A stretch of 64,000 nt of DNA from Flavobacterium psychrophilum (GTDB lineage Bacteria; Bacteroidota; Bacteroidia; Flavobacteriales; Flavobacteriaceae), in the NCBI GenBank assembly GCA_945890865.1, contig CAMDDB010000009.1, positions 1-64,000 on the forward strand, given 5' to 3'. The first letter of the stretch is position 1. Each line of letters begins with the position of its first letter. Position numbers and translations under genes: made by a program. Positions 8,709 to 17,563 of this stretch are shown here, piece after piece. Below the pieces are notes generated by a model that had not been told where the DNA came from, searched no databases, and saw nothing but the letters and a program-made list of their open reading frames with translations.

Positions 8709-10097
8709 ATGAAATACGACATCATTGTTTTAGGAAGTGGCCCTGGTGGTTATGTAACCGCAATTAGAGCTTCTCAATTGGGCTTAAAAGTTGCTATAAT
8801 TGAAAAAGAAAATTTGGGAGGAATTTGTTTAAATTGGGGATGTATCCCAACAAAAGCATTACTAAAATCGGCTCAAGTTTTTGATTACCTAAAACATGCA
8901 TCAGATTATGGATTAACCGTAAAAGAGTTTGATAAAGACTTTAAAGCGGTGGTAAAAAGGTCTCGTGATGTCGCAGATGGCATGAGCAAAGGTGTTCAAT
9001 TTTTGATGAAGAAAAATAAAATTGATGTAATTGATGGTTTTGGAAAAATAAAACCGGGAAAAAAGGTTGATGTAACTGCTGCAGATGGAAAAGTAACTGA
9101 ATTTTCAGCGGATCATATTATCATCGCAACAGGAGCGCGTTCTCGCGAATTGCCTAACTTGCCGCAAGATGGTAAAAAAGTAATTGGATATCGCCAAGCG
9201 ATGACCTTACCCGAGCAACCTAAAAAAATGATTGTGGTAGGTTCGGGTGCAATTGGGGTAGAATTTGCGCATTTTTATAATGCCATGGGAACTGAAGTTA
9301 CAATTGTAGAATTCATGCCAAACATTGTTCCTGTTGAAGATGAAGATATTTCAAAACAAATGGAACGATCGATGAAAAAAGCAGGTGTTACCATCATGAT
9401 CAATGCATCGGTAGAACGAATTGACACTTCTGGAAAAGGCGTTAAAGCCCTCGTAAAAACAGCTAATGGTGAAGAAATTATAGAAGCCGATATCTTATTA
9501 TCTGCCGTTGGGATTAAAACCAACATTGAAAACATTGGATTAGAAGAAACCGGTATTGCTACCGATAGAGATAAAATTTTAGTCAACGCTTATTACCAAA
9601 CAAATGTTCCAGGTTATTACGCTATTGGCGATGTAACACCCGGTCAAGCGCTAGCGCACGTGGCTTCGGCAGAAGGTATTTTATGTGTAGAAAAAATTGC
9701 AGGATTACACGTTGAGGCTTTAGACTATGGAAATATTCCGGGCTGTACGTATGCAACGCCAGAAATTGCTTCTGTTGGGATGACTGAAAAACAAGCGAAA
9801 GAAAAAGGATACAAATTAAAAATTGGTAAATTTCCATTCTCAGCGTCTGGAAAAGCGAAAGCCTCTGGAACACCTGATGGATTTGTAAAAGTGATTTTTG
9901 ATGCTAAATATGGCGAATGGTTAGGTTGTCATATGATTGGTGCCGGTGTAACCGATATGATTGCTGAAGCAGTTGTAGCCCGTAAACTAGAAACTACTGG
10001 ACACGAAATCTTAAAAGCGGTTCACCCACACCCAACAATGAGTGAGGCGGTTATGGAAGCCGTAGCTGATGCGTATGGCGAAGTAATTCATTTGTAG
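8709..10097 (+). CDS. lpdA: dihydrolipoyl dehydrogenase (E3)
   Basis: This flavoprotein reoxidises dihydrolipoamide in 2-oxoacid dehydrogenase complexes and the glycine cleavage system. The 462-residue product has the N-terminal FAD-binding GSGPGGY, the redox-active disulfide in CLNWGC (Cys40 and Cys45), the NAD-binding GSGAIGVEF in the middle, the second FAD motif YAIGDVTPG, and the C-terminal HPHPTMSE carrying the active-site His-Glu pair. All are intact. It stands alone here; the E1 fusion in this window (29924-32326) is a likely client complex, an inference from family knowledge rather than linkage. Confidence 0.97.
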   Translation: MKYDIIVLGSGPGGYVTAIRASQLGLKVAIIEKENLGGICLNWGCIPTKALLKSAQVFDYLKHASDYGLTVKEFDKDFKAVVKRSRDVADGMSKGVQFLMKKNKIDVIDGFGKIKPGKKVDVTAADGKVTEFSADHIIIATGARSRELPNLPQDGKKVIGYRQAMTLPEQPKKMIVVGSGAIGVEFAHFYNAMGTEVTIVEFMPNIVPVEDEDISKQMERSMKKAGVTIMINASVERIDTSGKGVKALVKTANGEEIIEADILLSAVGIKTNIENIGLEETGIATDRDKILVNAYYQTNVPGYYAIGDVTPGQALAHVASAEGILCVEKIAGLHVEALDYGNIPGCTYATPEIASVGMTEKQAKEKGYKLKIGKFPFSASGKAKASGTPDGFVKVIFDAKYGEWLGCHMIGAGVTDMIAEAVVARKLETTGHEILKAVHPHPTMSEAVMEAVADAYGEVIHL

Positions 10098-10112
10098 TCT
10101 TTGAAATAAAAT

Positions 10113-10160
10113 AAATATAAAAAATCCGATTTGTGAAAACAGATCGGATTTTTTATATTT
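10113..10160. terminator. long GAAA-capped hairpin terminator shared by lpdA and cmk
   Basis: The arms 10113-10134 and 10139-10160 pair over 22 positions with one T-G wobble, capped by the tetraloop GAAA. The central part is ATCCGAT / ATCGGAT with six A and six T residues outside it. It overlaps the last codons and stop of cmk. Confidence 0.92.
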
Positions 10161-10836
10161 TGTCTTGAACCAATTTCAAAACCAATTCAAACTGTTCGGT
10201 TTTACTCATCGCTGAATTGTCAATTTCAATGGCATCAGCTGCCTTGACTAAGGGAGAATCATCTCTGTGGGTATCTATATAATCACGCTCTTCCACGTTA
10301 TGTAACACTTCCTCAAAAGTAACGTGTTGGCCTTTCTCCTTCAATTCATCAAAACGGCGTTGGGCTCTGGTTTTGGAACTGGCGTTCATGAATAATTTTA
10401 GTTCGGCTTCTGGAAAAACAACAGTTCCTATATCTCTTCCGTCCATTACAATGCCTTTGTCTTGGCCCATGGCTTGTTGTTGTTCTACTAATTTGGCACG
10501 CACTTCAGATACTTCGGCTACTTTGCTCACCCTGCGAGATACTTCAATGGTTCTAATTTGCGTTTCGATGTTTTCGTTGTTCAAATACATTTCGGCAAAC
10601 CCTAATATCGGATTGAATTGAAAGCGTAAATTGATATTTGGTAATTCGTTTATCAAACCCGATTTATCAATATGCGATTCAGAAACCAAATTGTGCTGCA
10701 TGGCAAAATACGCTACCGCACGATACATTGCTCCTGTGTCAACATAGACGTAACCCAATGCTGCCGCCAATTGCTTTGCTAACGTGCTTTTTCCAGTTGA
10801 CGAAAAACCGTCTATTGCTATAGTAATTTTTTTCAT
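10153..10836 (-). CDS. cmk: cytidylate kinase
   Basis: Cmk phosphorylates CMP and dCMP. The 227-residue length is that of bacterial Cmk. The P-loop is GFSSTGKST (residues 10-18), followed by the CMP-binding DTGAMYRA, the MDGRDIGTVVFP segment and the arginine-rich lid region with SSKTRAQRRFDEL. It is the last gene of a minus-strand run lon, porQ, cmk; porQ ends only 20 bp upstream of its start, so the two are likely cotranscribed. The 3' end lies inside the shared terminator hairpin. Confidence 0.97.
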   Translation of the reverse strand: MKKITIAIDGFSSTGKSTLAKQLAAALGYVYVDTGAMYRAVAYFAMQHNLVSESHIDKSGLINELPNINLRFQFNPILGFAEMYLNNENIETQIRTIEVSRRVSKVAEVSEVRAKLVEQQQAMGQDKGIVMDGRDIGTVVFPEAELKLFMNASSKTRAQRRFDELKEKGQHVTFEEVLHNVEERDYIDTHRDDSPLVKAADAIEIDNSAMSKTEQFELVLKLVQDKI

Positions 10837-10856
10837 GTCTTTTCTCTTTCTTCCGT

Positions 10857-11876
10857 CTAATTCAAATCTATCATCAAACCAAATAAACTGGTATTGGCGG
10901 CAAGCGTATATCTAGAATAGGAATAATCTAATTTAACTTTTCCGAATCGAATTCCAAAACCTACCGAAATGCCGGAAAAATGACGCTGTTCTAAAATTCT
11001 AAGTTCTTCACTTCTTCTAAAATTATAACCCAATCGGATATTGAATCCTTTTTCTGGAAATAATTCGGCTCCCAAAATAACGTGTCGGAGTGCATTGTTA
11101 AAAAACGAAACTTTTTCTTCTTGGATGCTCCCATCAAAACTGCCTTGTCCCCTATTGGGATTGGAAAATGCAATGTTCCATTGTTGTAAATTTTCAAAGG
11201 TCATGTGCCAACGAATAGGCACGTTTTCAAGCAATTGAGAAATTCCGGCATCTATTGAAAGAGGGAGCTTTTCACGGGTATCAGCATATGGCGTAATTTG
11301 CACCCCAATATTACGAACAGACAATCCGTAATTGATGTCATTTTGTGTATCCACATATAAAAGTCCTAAATCTACTGCAGCACCCCATGAATTATAACTT
11401 TCTAGTGTAGAGGATATCAATTTGGCATTCACACCCATAAACACATCGGTCCAAGGCAAATTATAGGCATAGCCCAAGGATAAAGCCGCTTCACTCCCTG
11501 TAAAATCTGAAGTAGGATTACCTAATTCATCTCTTCCTTCAAAAGTACCATAATTGATGTAACTCACACCGGCATAAAACGTTTGCAAATGTTTGTCGTA
11601 GGTATAGGCATAGGCGGCAGTTCCATATGCAACTTCGCCATAATAATTGCCATAATTGGCCGACAAGCGGTTGCTCATTTTCTCGTTTATCGTTGCCGGA
11701 TTATAAAAGGCTTGATTGACATCATAATCTACAAGAGTAACTGTTTTACCGCCCAAAGCTGCTTGTCTAGCAGATTGTGCCAAGTTTAAAAACTGATATA
11801 CATATTTGCCCCCAATTTGACTCAAAACAGTAGTCGAAAGGAAGAACATGAAAATTATTATCGTTTTTTGTAGCAT
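10857..11876 (-). CDS. porQ: type IX secretion system protein PorQ
   Basis: PorQ is an outer-membrane beta-barrel of the T9SS that forms part of the attachment complex loading sorted cargo at the cell surface. I place the start at 11876 (MLQKTIIIFMFFLSTTVLSQ), giving 339 residues with a signal peptide cleaved near SQ; an upstream in-frame start would add a poor extension. The mature protein shows the family hallmark QFLNLAQSARQAALGG, then alternating amphipathic strands typical of a barrel. Two proteins in this window carry T9SS sorting domains and would be among its clients. It lies between lon and cmk in the same direction. Confidence 0.93.
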   Translation of the reverse strand: MLQKTIIIFMFFLSTTVLSQIGGKYVYQFLNLAQSARQAALGGKTVTLVDYDVNQAFYNPATINEKMSNRLSANYGNYYGEVAYGTAAYAYTYDKHLQTFYAGVSYINYGTFEGRDELGNPTSDFTGSEAALSLGYAYNLPWTDVFMGVNAKLISSTLESYNSWGAAVDLGLLYVDTQNDINYGLSVRNIGVQITPYADTREKLPLSIDAGISQLLENVPIRWHMTFENLQQWNIAFSNPNRGQGSFDGSIQEEKVSFFNNALRHVILGAELFPEKGFNIRLGYNFRRSEELRILEQRHFSGISVGFGIRFGKVKLDYSYSRYTLAANTSLFGLMIDLN

Positions 11877-11937
11877 GGTGCAGTGTGAACTAATTGATAA
11901 CGCAACTGCGAAGATAAAATTATATTGAATAGGAAAC

Positions 11938-11970
11938 AAAAAGAACCCCCAATAATAATTAAGAGTTCTT
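11938..11970 (-). terminator. intrinsic terminator after lon
   Basis: Read on the minus strand, AAGAACTC pairs with GGGTTCTT (one T-G wobble) around an AT-rich loop and is followed by a T run. It separates lon from porQ. Confidence 0.65.
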
Positions 11971-11991
11971 TATACTATTTAGCAACAATAA

Positions 11992-14454
11992 TTACTTTTT
12001 TGCTTCAAACGATTTTGCGTTTTTTACCTTTTGAGTTGTGATAGCGATAGCTAAAACTTCACTCATTTTATCCACATAATGAAAGGTCAACCCATCAATA
12101 TAATCGCCCTTAATTTCTTCAATATCGCGTTTGTTTTCTCGGCACAAGATGATTTCTTTAATATTTGCTCTTTTAGCAGCTAAGATCTTCTCTTTAATAC
12201 CTCCTACTGGCAATACTTTTCCTCTGAGAGTAATTTCCCCAGTCATGGCAATACTTTTCTTAATTCGCTTTTGCGTAAAAGAAGACACCATTGAAGTTAA
12301 CATGGCTATCCCTGCACTGGGTCCATCTTTTGGGGTTGCCCCTTCGGGTACATGGATGTGAATATTGTACTGATTTAATACGTCAGGATCAATTCCTAAT
12401 TGTTCGGCATTGGAACGAATATACTCTAAAGCAATAGTAACCGATTCTTTCATCACTGTACCTAAGTTTCCGGTCATGGTCATGGTGCCTTTCCCTTTCG
12501 AAATTAACGATTCAATGAATAAAATATCACCTCCAACAGAAGTCCATGCCAATCCAGTAACCACACCCGCTACTTCATTATTTTCATATTTATCTCGCTC
12601 CATACGAGGCGATTTTAATACTGTTAAAATATCTTCTTGGGATACTTTTATATTATAAGCTTCTTCCATGGCAATAGATTTTGCAGCATGGCGCACCACT
12701 TGGGCTATTTTTTTCTCTAACCCACGAACTCCTGATTCACGCGTATAACCCACCACAATTTTTTCTAATTCCTTCTTTCCTATTTGTAAATTTTTTGCAA
12801 ATAAACCATGTTCTTTCAATTGTTTAGGCAACAAATGATTTTTGGCAATTTCAATCTTTTCTTCAATGGTGTATCCCGTCATTTCAATGATTTCCATCCG
12901 ATCCCGTAAAGCAGGCTGAATGGTTGACAAGGTATTTGAAGTAGCAATAAACATTACTTTGGATAAATCATAACCCAATTCTAAAAAATTATCGTGAAAT
13001 TCACTATTTTGTTCTGGGTCTAGCACTTCTAACAAAGCCGAAGAAGGATCTCCATTATGACTGGTCGACAACTTATCAATTTCATCTAGCACAAAAACAG
13101 GATTTGAGGTTTTTGCTTTCTTTATGTTTTGCAAAATTCGACCCGGCATAGCTCCAATGTACGTTTTACGATGTCCGCGTATTTCAGCTTCATCGCGTAA
13201 ACCACCCAAAGACATTCGAATGTATTCTCTCCCTAATGCCTCGGCAACCGATTTTCCAATAGAGGTTTTTCCTACACCTGGAGGTCCATACAAACACAAA
13301 ATAGGTGATTTCATGTCGTTGCGTAATTTTAATACGGCCAAATGCTCAATGATGCGTTTCTTTACATCTTCAAGTCCATAATGATCACGGTCTAAAATCT
13401 TTTGAGCGCGTTTTAAGTCAAAATTATCTTTCGTAAATTCATTCCAAGGCAATTCTAAAAACAATTCGATGTAATTGCGTTGGATGCCAAAATCGGGCGA
13501 ATTTGGGTTGGTGCGTTGCAACTTAGACAATTCCTTTTCAAAATGTTTTGCGGTTGTTTCATCCCATTTTTTTTGTAAACCTTTCGCACGCATTTCTTCA
13601 ATTTCGGCTTCATAGGAAACACCACCCAATTCTTCTTGAATGGTTTTCATTTGTTGCTGAAGGAAATACTCGCGTTGTTGTTGATCTAAATCAAAACGAA
13701 CTTTAGATTGAATATCGTTGCGAACTTCTAATTTTTGAAGTTCTAAATTCATAAATCGCAACGTTTCTAATGCTCTATCTTTCAAGTTTTTAATAGAGAG
13801 TAATTGTTGTTTTTCTTCTACGGATAAATTCATATTAGAAGAAACAAAATTGATCAAAAATGGATTACTTTCAATATTTTTTATTGCAAAAGTGGCCTCA
13901 GTAGGGATACTCGGACTTTCCTTAATAATTTGGATAGCCAATTCCTTGATAGATTCCACAATCGCTTTGAATTCAACATTTTTAGGATCTGGACGTTCCT
14001 CTTCTACTTCTTTAATGGTAGCTTTAAAATAAGGTTCTTCTTGCGTGAATGCATCAATTTCAAAACGTTTTTTTCCCTGAAGAATTACAGTAATATTTCC
14101 GTCTGGCATTTTTAATACTCGCATTATACGAGCTACGGTACCAATATGATGCACGTCATTTGGCGAAGGTTCCTCAACATTTTCATCTTTTTGGGCAACT
14201 ACACCAATGATCTTACCTTTGGCGTTGGCATCATTGATTAATTTGATGGATTTGTCTCTACCAGCTGTAATGGGAATAACAACTCCGGGGAACAAAACGG
14301 TATTTCGCAACGGAAGAATGGCGATGTCTTTTGGCAATTCTTCATTATTCATTTCCTCTTCATCTTCCGGAGTCATCAACGGAATTAATTCAGAATCCGG
14401 ATCCATCTCTTGGAGTGACAAATTGTCAAGGGCTAATATTTTATGATGTGGCAT
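11992..14454 (-). CDS. lon: ATP-dependent Lon protease
   Basis: Lon degrades misfolded and regulatory proteins. I place the start at 14454 (MPHHKILALDNLSLQE), 820 residues, because the acidic N-terminal segment SELIPLMTPEDEEEMNNEE and the substrate-binding domain follow at the usual distance; the 20 extra upstream codons look unconserved. AAA+ motifs: Walker A YGPPGVGKT near 389-397, Walker B VFVLDEID near 453-460. The protease dyad is Ser713 in PKDGPSAG and Lys754 in GGIKEKILAAK. A consensus promoter lies 58 nt upstream. All catalytic residues are intact. Confidence 0.96.
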   Translation of the reverse strand: MPHHKILALDNLSLQEMDPDSELIPLMTPEDEEEMNNEELPKDIAILPLRNTVLFPGVVIPITAGRDKSIKLINDANAKGKIIGVVAQKDENVEEPSPNDVHHIGTVARIMRVLKMPDGNITVILQGKKRFEIDAFTQEEPYFKATIKEVEEERPDPKNVEFKAIVESIKELAIQIIKESPSIPTEATFAIKNIESNPFLINFVSSNMNLSVEEKQQLLSIKNLKDRALETLRFMNLELQKLEVRNDIQSKVRFDLDQQQREYFLQQQMKTIQEELGGVSYEAEIEEMRAKGLQKKWDETTAKHFEKELSKLQRTNPNSPDFGIQRNYIELFLELPWNEFTKDNFDLKRAQKILDRDHYGLEDVKKRIIEHLAVLKLRNDMKSPILCLYGPPGVGKTSIGKSVAEALGREYIRMSLGGLRDEAEIRGHRKTYIGAMPGRILQNIKKAKTSNPVFVLDEIDKLSTSHNGDPSSALLEVLDPEQNSEFHDNFLELGYDLSKVMFIATSNTLSTIQPALRDRMEIIEMTGYTIEEKIEIAKNHLLPKQLKEHGLFAKNLQIGKKELEKIVVGYTRESGVRGLEKKIAQVVRHAAKSIAMEEAYNIKVSQEDILTVLKSPRMERDKYENNEVAGVVTGLAWTSVGGDILFIESLISKGKGTMTMTGNLGTVMKESVTIALEYIRSNAEQLGIDPDVLNQYNIHIHVPEGATPKDGPSAGIAMLTSMVSSFTQKRIKKSIAMTGEITLRGKVLPVGGIKEKILAAKRANIKEIILCRENKRDIEEIKGDYIDGLTFHYVDKMSEVLAIAITTQKVKNAKSFEAKK

Positions 14455-14511
14455 AGGTGTAAATAGAGTCTTTTTGTCAGTAACTAATTTATTATTTGGT
14501 GTATTAATCTG

Positions 14512-14542
14512 CAAAAATACAAGCTATTTTATTGATTTTCAA
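14512..14542 (-). promoter_or_regulatory. lon promoter with both elements
   Basis: On the minus strand TTG (14542-14540), 20 nt, then TATTTTTG (14519-14512), matching the Bacteroidota consensus TTG-N17-23-TAnnTTTG, 57 nt ahead of the lon ATG. The position also supports the downstream choice of start codon. Confidence 0.7.
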
Positions 14543-14602
14543 CGATAAAGATAAATCATACAAGTAGAAATGCACTAGGAGTATTCAAGATGCATGCCAT
14601 AA

Positions 14603-14628
14603 AAAATCCCGAACAAAATTCGGGATAA
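14603..14628 (-). terminator. terminator of the 14648-15229 lipoprotein gene
   Basis: The arms ATCCCGAA and TTCGGGAT (14606-14613 and 14619-14626) pair perfectly; on the minus strand the hairpin is followed by a run of T residues, so it acts downstream of the lipoprotein gene. Confidence 0.8.
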
Positions 14629-14647
14629 TAAAATTGTTAAAGTACTA

Positions 14648-15229
14648 TTACTGCATTCCAATGGCTACAAAAGAACCTTCGGTAATTGAAATCGTTTGTA
14701 GACTTCCTACTTGTCTCATGGAACCCGAAAATGTTCCTCTTACACGACCCGATAAATCTCCTGTGACTGCTGTGTTATTCGATAATTCTGTAATATTCAC
14801 AGACATCGAATGACCATCAACAGTTCCGTAACTTAAAGCAGATGAAAGTGTTAATACAGCAGCATTATTTACACTAGTCCCATTCAAAGTAAATGCTCCT
14901 GTACGAATATCAGGCAAAGTAAAGTTTAAAATTAATTCATTTTGATTCGTGCTATTTGTTTTACTGAGCGCAACAACACCGTTTGGATTTCCATCGGTCG
15001 CATTTTGCTCATCTTTAGCATAATTAGAAATACCATTTGTAGAACTAATTGTTCCACTCCACTCATAAGGTACTCCATCAACTTTACAACTCCAACGTAA
15101 TGTTCCAGAAGAACCTCCGCCAGTATCAGCAGGATCGATAGTTGGGTCAATAGGTTCATTACTGCAAGAGTTCAAAGCAAAAGAAATGACCATTAAAAAT
15201 AAAAATGAGAGACGTTGTATTGGTTTCAT
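14648..15229 (-). CDS. hypothetical lipoprotein, DUF6252-like
   Basis: A 193-residue protein with a typical lipoprotein signal: basic start, hydrophobic core and the lipobox ALNSC near residue 22, followed by a Pro/Asp/Gly-rich linker. The mature domain opens with LRWSCKVDGVPYEWSGTISS and is dominated by short beta strands, ending in SGRVRGTFSGSM and SITEGSFVAI. This resembles small surface or periplasmic lipoproteins of Bacteroidota grouped as DUF6252; I give that family only as likely. It has its own terminator and no obvious operon partner. Its function is unknown. Confidence 0.7.
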   Translation of the reverse strand: MKPIQRLSFLFLMVISFALNSCSNEPIDPTIDPADTGGGSSGTLRWSCKVDGVPYEWSGTISSTNGISNYAKDEQNATDGNPNGVVALSKTNSTNQNELILNFTLPDIRTGAFTLNGTSVNNAAVLTLSSALSYGTVDGHSMSVNITELSNNTAVTGDLSGRVRGTFSGSMRQVGSLQTISITEGSFVAIGMQ

Positions 15230-15261
15230 AAATTAATACATTAAGTTTTCAAATATAAAAA

Positions 15262-16557
15262 CTAAATTTTATTTTTTGGCACTCTAAGGAGTAAAAGTAA
15301 TCCTACACAAAAAAATACGATAAAAAACAAGATGGCATTTTGAATACGCCCTGTGATATCTGCAATATAGCCATAAGTAAACATTCCAATCACAATGCCA
15401 ATCTTTTCCGCCACATCATAAAAACTAAAAAAAGAAGTAGTGTCCTTTGAGTCGGTAGGTATTAATTTAGAATACGTAGAACGAGATAACGACTGAATGC
15501 CTCCCATCACTAATCCAACGCAGAAAGCGGCAATGTAAAAGTCATTTGGCGTGATGACGAAATAAGCATAAATACAAATAAGAATCCATAAAAAATTTAA
15601 AAGAACTAACACATTGATATTTCCATATTTCTCGACCAATCTTGACGTCACCCATGCCCCAAAAATAGCTACTAATTGTATCACCAAAATACTGATAATT
15701 AGTCCTATTGTTCGTTTACTATCGCTTCCCCATTGGACTTCTTTTTCACCAAAATAGGCAGCAATCAGCATTATGGTTTGGACTGCCATACTATACACAA
15801 AAAAAGCAGTTAGATAGCGTTTTAAGGGTTGTATTTGCTGAATAAGTTGGCTTGCTTTTTGCAGTTCACGAAATCCATTAAACAAAATATCAAAACGGAG
15901 TTTATTATTGTTTTTAAAACTAGGCAAATACTTGTAGCTATACTGACTAAATCCTAACCACCACAAACCCACCAATAAAAAAGAATAGCGCATCATTTGC
16001 AAGGCATCCTTTTCGGGAACCAGCAACACCATAGCTAAACAAATTAGTAATAAAATAACACTACCAATATAACCTAAACTATACCCTTTTGCACTCACCC
16101 GATCTTGTTGTTCTTTAGGAGCAATATCGGGCAAATACGAGTTATAAAATACTAAGCTTCCCCAAAATCCAATGAGTGCAAAAAGATAAGAGATCAAACT
16201 CATCCACAAATTATCTAACGAAAAAAAATATAAACTCATGCACGAAATGGAACCGAGGTAACAAAAGAATTTCATAAATGATTTCTTGTTTCCTAAATAA
16301 TCGGCAATTCCAGATAATAATGGTGAAATAAGTGCAATAATTAAAAATCCAAAAGCTGTCACATAAGGAATTAATGCTTCACTTTGAATCGAAAATCCAA
16401 CAAATTGAACCGCATCTATTTCTTTTTGTCTAAATAAAGCTCCATAAAATATAGGAAAAATAGTAGATGCAATAACCAAACTATAGACCGAATTAGCCCA
16501 ATCATAAAATGCCCAGGCGTGTACTAATTTTGGCGAACCTTTTACTAAATATTTCAT
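15262..16557 (-). CDS. MFS transporter of the UMF1/Atg22-like family
   Basis: A 431-residue membrane protein with about twelve hydrophobic helices. The N-terminus KGSPKLVHAWAFYDWANSVYSLVI is characteristic of the UMF1 group of the major facilitator superfamily, related to the fungal vacuolar effluxer Atg22. Other matches are SGIADYLGNKK in the first loop and GGIQSLSRSTYSKLIP before the last helices. The start at 16557 (MKYLV) is preferred to an in-frame GTG 18 bp upstream that falls in a hairpin. Substrates of bacterial members are not well defined; sugar or amino acid export are both possible. A terminator-like hairpin sits in the leader (see separate entry). Confidence 0.88.
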   Translation of the reverse strand: MKYLVKGSPKLVHAWAFYDWANSVYSLVIASTIFPIFYGALFRQKEIDAVQFVGFSIQSEALIPYVTAFGFLIIALISPLLSGIADYLGNKKSFMKFFCYLGSISCMSLYFFSLDNLWMSLISYLFALIGFWGSLVFYNSYLPDIAPKEQQDRVSAKGYSLGYIGSVILLLICLAMVLLVPEKDALQMMRYSFLLVGLWWLGFSQYSYKYLPSFKNNNKLRFDILFNGFRELQKASQLIQQIQPLKRYLTAFFVYSMAVQTIMLIAAYFGEKEVQWGSDSKRTIGLIISILVIQLVAIFGAWVTSRLVEKYGNINVLVLLNFLWILICIYAYFVITPNDFYIAAFCVGLVMGGIQSLSRSTYSKLIPTDSKDTTSFFSFYDVAEKIGIVIGMFTYGYIADITGRIQNAILFFIVFFCVGLLLLLRVPKNKI

Positions 16558-16563
16558 AGTTAA

Positions 16564-16596
16564 AAATCCCAACACAGAAGCTGGGATTCAAATATA
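16564..16596 (-). promoter_or_regulatory. -7 box followed directly by a terminator-like hairpin ahead of the MFS gene
   Basis: On the minus strand, TATATTTG (16596-16589) is immediately followed by AATCCCA, a ten-base loop, TGGGATT and further T residues, ending six bases before the ATG at 16557. A transcript starting at this box would begin with the hairpin. The hairpin could act as an attenuator or simply stabilise the 5' end. Confidence 0.45.
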
Positions 16597-16666
16597 GTAT
16601 ATTATTTTATATTTAATTACGTTCAATTTTTTTTTAATAGTTGTAAATTGCGTCAAAATATTGATC

Positions 16667-17527
16667 ATGTCAGAAAATAAACCCAATGCAAAAGATGGCC
16701 AACAGATTCCTAAGATTATCATAGGAATTGCGCAGCTATTACAAGCGTTGTCACCGAAATTAACAACTTTATTTGCTGCCAAATTATTTACAACTCCCAT
16801 CAAACACAAAATACCTAAAAGAGAAATGGCTATGGATCAAAACAGCCAACAACATACTCTTTGGATTCCAGCTATAGCTAAAGAAATTGTAGTTTATGTC
16901 TATGGATCGAGTGAAAAAAAGATATTGCTCGTTCATGGGTGGTCGGGAAGAGGAACGCAATTAGTTAAAATTGCAGATGAATTACTTAAAAGAGGCTACA
17001 TGACAATTAGTTTTGATGCCCCAGCTCATGGTAAATCAAAAGGGAATTTTTCAATAATGACCGAATTTATTGCTTCTATCTTAGAATTAGAAAAAACACA
17101 AGGTCCGTTTGAATTTGCGATTGGTCATTCGCTAGGTGGCATGTCTGTTTTAAATGCCATCCAACAAAAATTAAACGTTAAAAAAGCAATTACCATTGGA
17201 AGTGGTGATATCATACAAGACATTATTGATGATTTTATTCAAAAAATAAAACTAAAACCAGTAGTTGGCTTGCATTTAAAAAATCACTTTGAAACAAAAT
17301 TTGGCGGAAAAATGGACGATTATTCGGCTTACAAAGCCGCTTCAAACATTACGATTCCGGTTTTAGTTATTCACGATGCCGACGATGCCGACGTTTCTGT
17401 GCAATCGGCTTATCATATTGAAAAAAACCTCATACATTCTGAACTCCTAATTACCAGAGGTTTAGGTCATCGTAAAATCTTAGGAGATGCCGCAGTAATT
17501 GAAAAAATAAACAGTTTTCTTGCCTAA
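16667..17527 (+). CDS. alpha/beta hydrolase
   Basis: A 286-residue alpha/beta-hydrolase fold protein. The oxyanion region is LLVHGWSGRGTQ, the nucleophile Ser155 lies in AIGHSLGGMS, the likely acid is in VIHDADDADVS and the histidine in GLGHRKIL, so the triad is complete. The N-terminal 50 residues form a helix-rich extension (QALSPKLTTLFAAKLFTTP) that is not part of the core fold. I use the ATG at 16667 rather than the TTG two codons earlier. Esterase or lipase activity is the default expectation; no substrate can be assigned. It is divergent from the MFS gene and followed by a terminator. Confidence 0.88.
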   Translation: MSENKPNAKDGQQIPKIIIGIAQLLQALSPKLTTLFAAKLFTTPIKHKIPKREMAMDQNSQQHTLWIPAIAKEIVVYVYGSSEKKILLVHGWSGRGTQLVKIADELLKRGYMTISFDAPAHGKSKGNFSIMTEFIASILELEKTQGPFEFAIGHSLGGMSVLNAIQQKLNVKKAITIGSGDIIQDIIDDFIQKIKLKPVVGLHLKNHFETKFGGKMDDYSAYKAASNITIPVLVIHDADDADVSVQSAYHIEKNLIHSELLITRGLGHRKILGDAAVIEKINSFLA

Positions 17528-17528
17528 A

Positions 17529-17554
17529 AAAAGCCTAACAAATGTTAGGCTTTT
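17529..17554. terminator. bidirectional terminator between hydrolase and glmM
   Basis: AAAAGCCTAAC and GTTAGGCTTTT pair over 11 bp around the loop AAAT, lying between the convergent hydrolase and glmM genes. Confidence 0.9.
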
Positions 17555-17563
17555 CTTTTAATA

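Noticed and set aside
14455..14514. In-frame N-terminal extension of lon
   Set aside because: The upstream residues look unconserved, and the promoter at 14512-14542 overlaps the start of that extension; the ATG at 14454 begins the conserved acidic segment.
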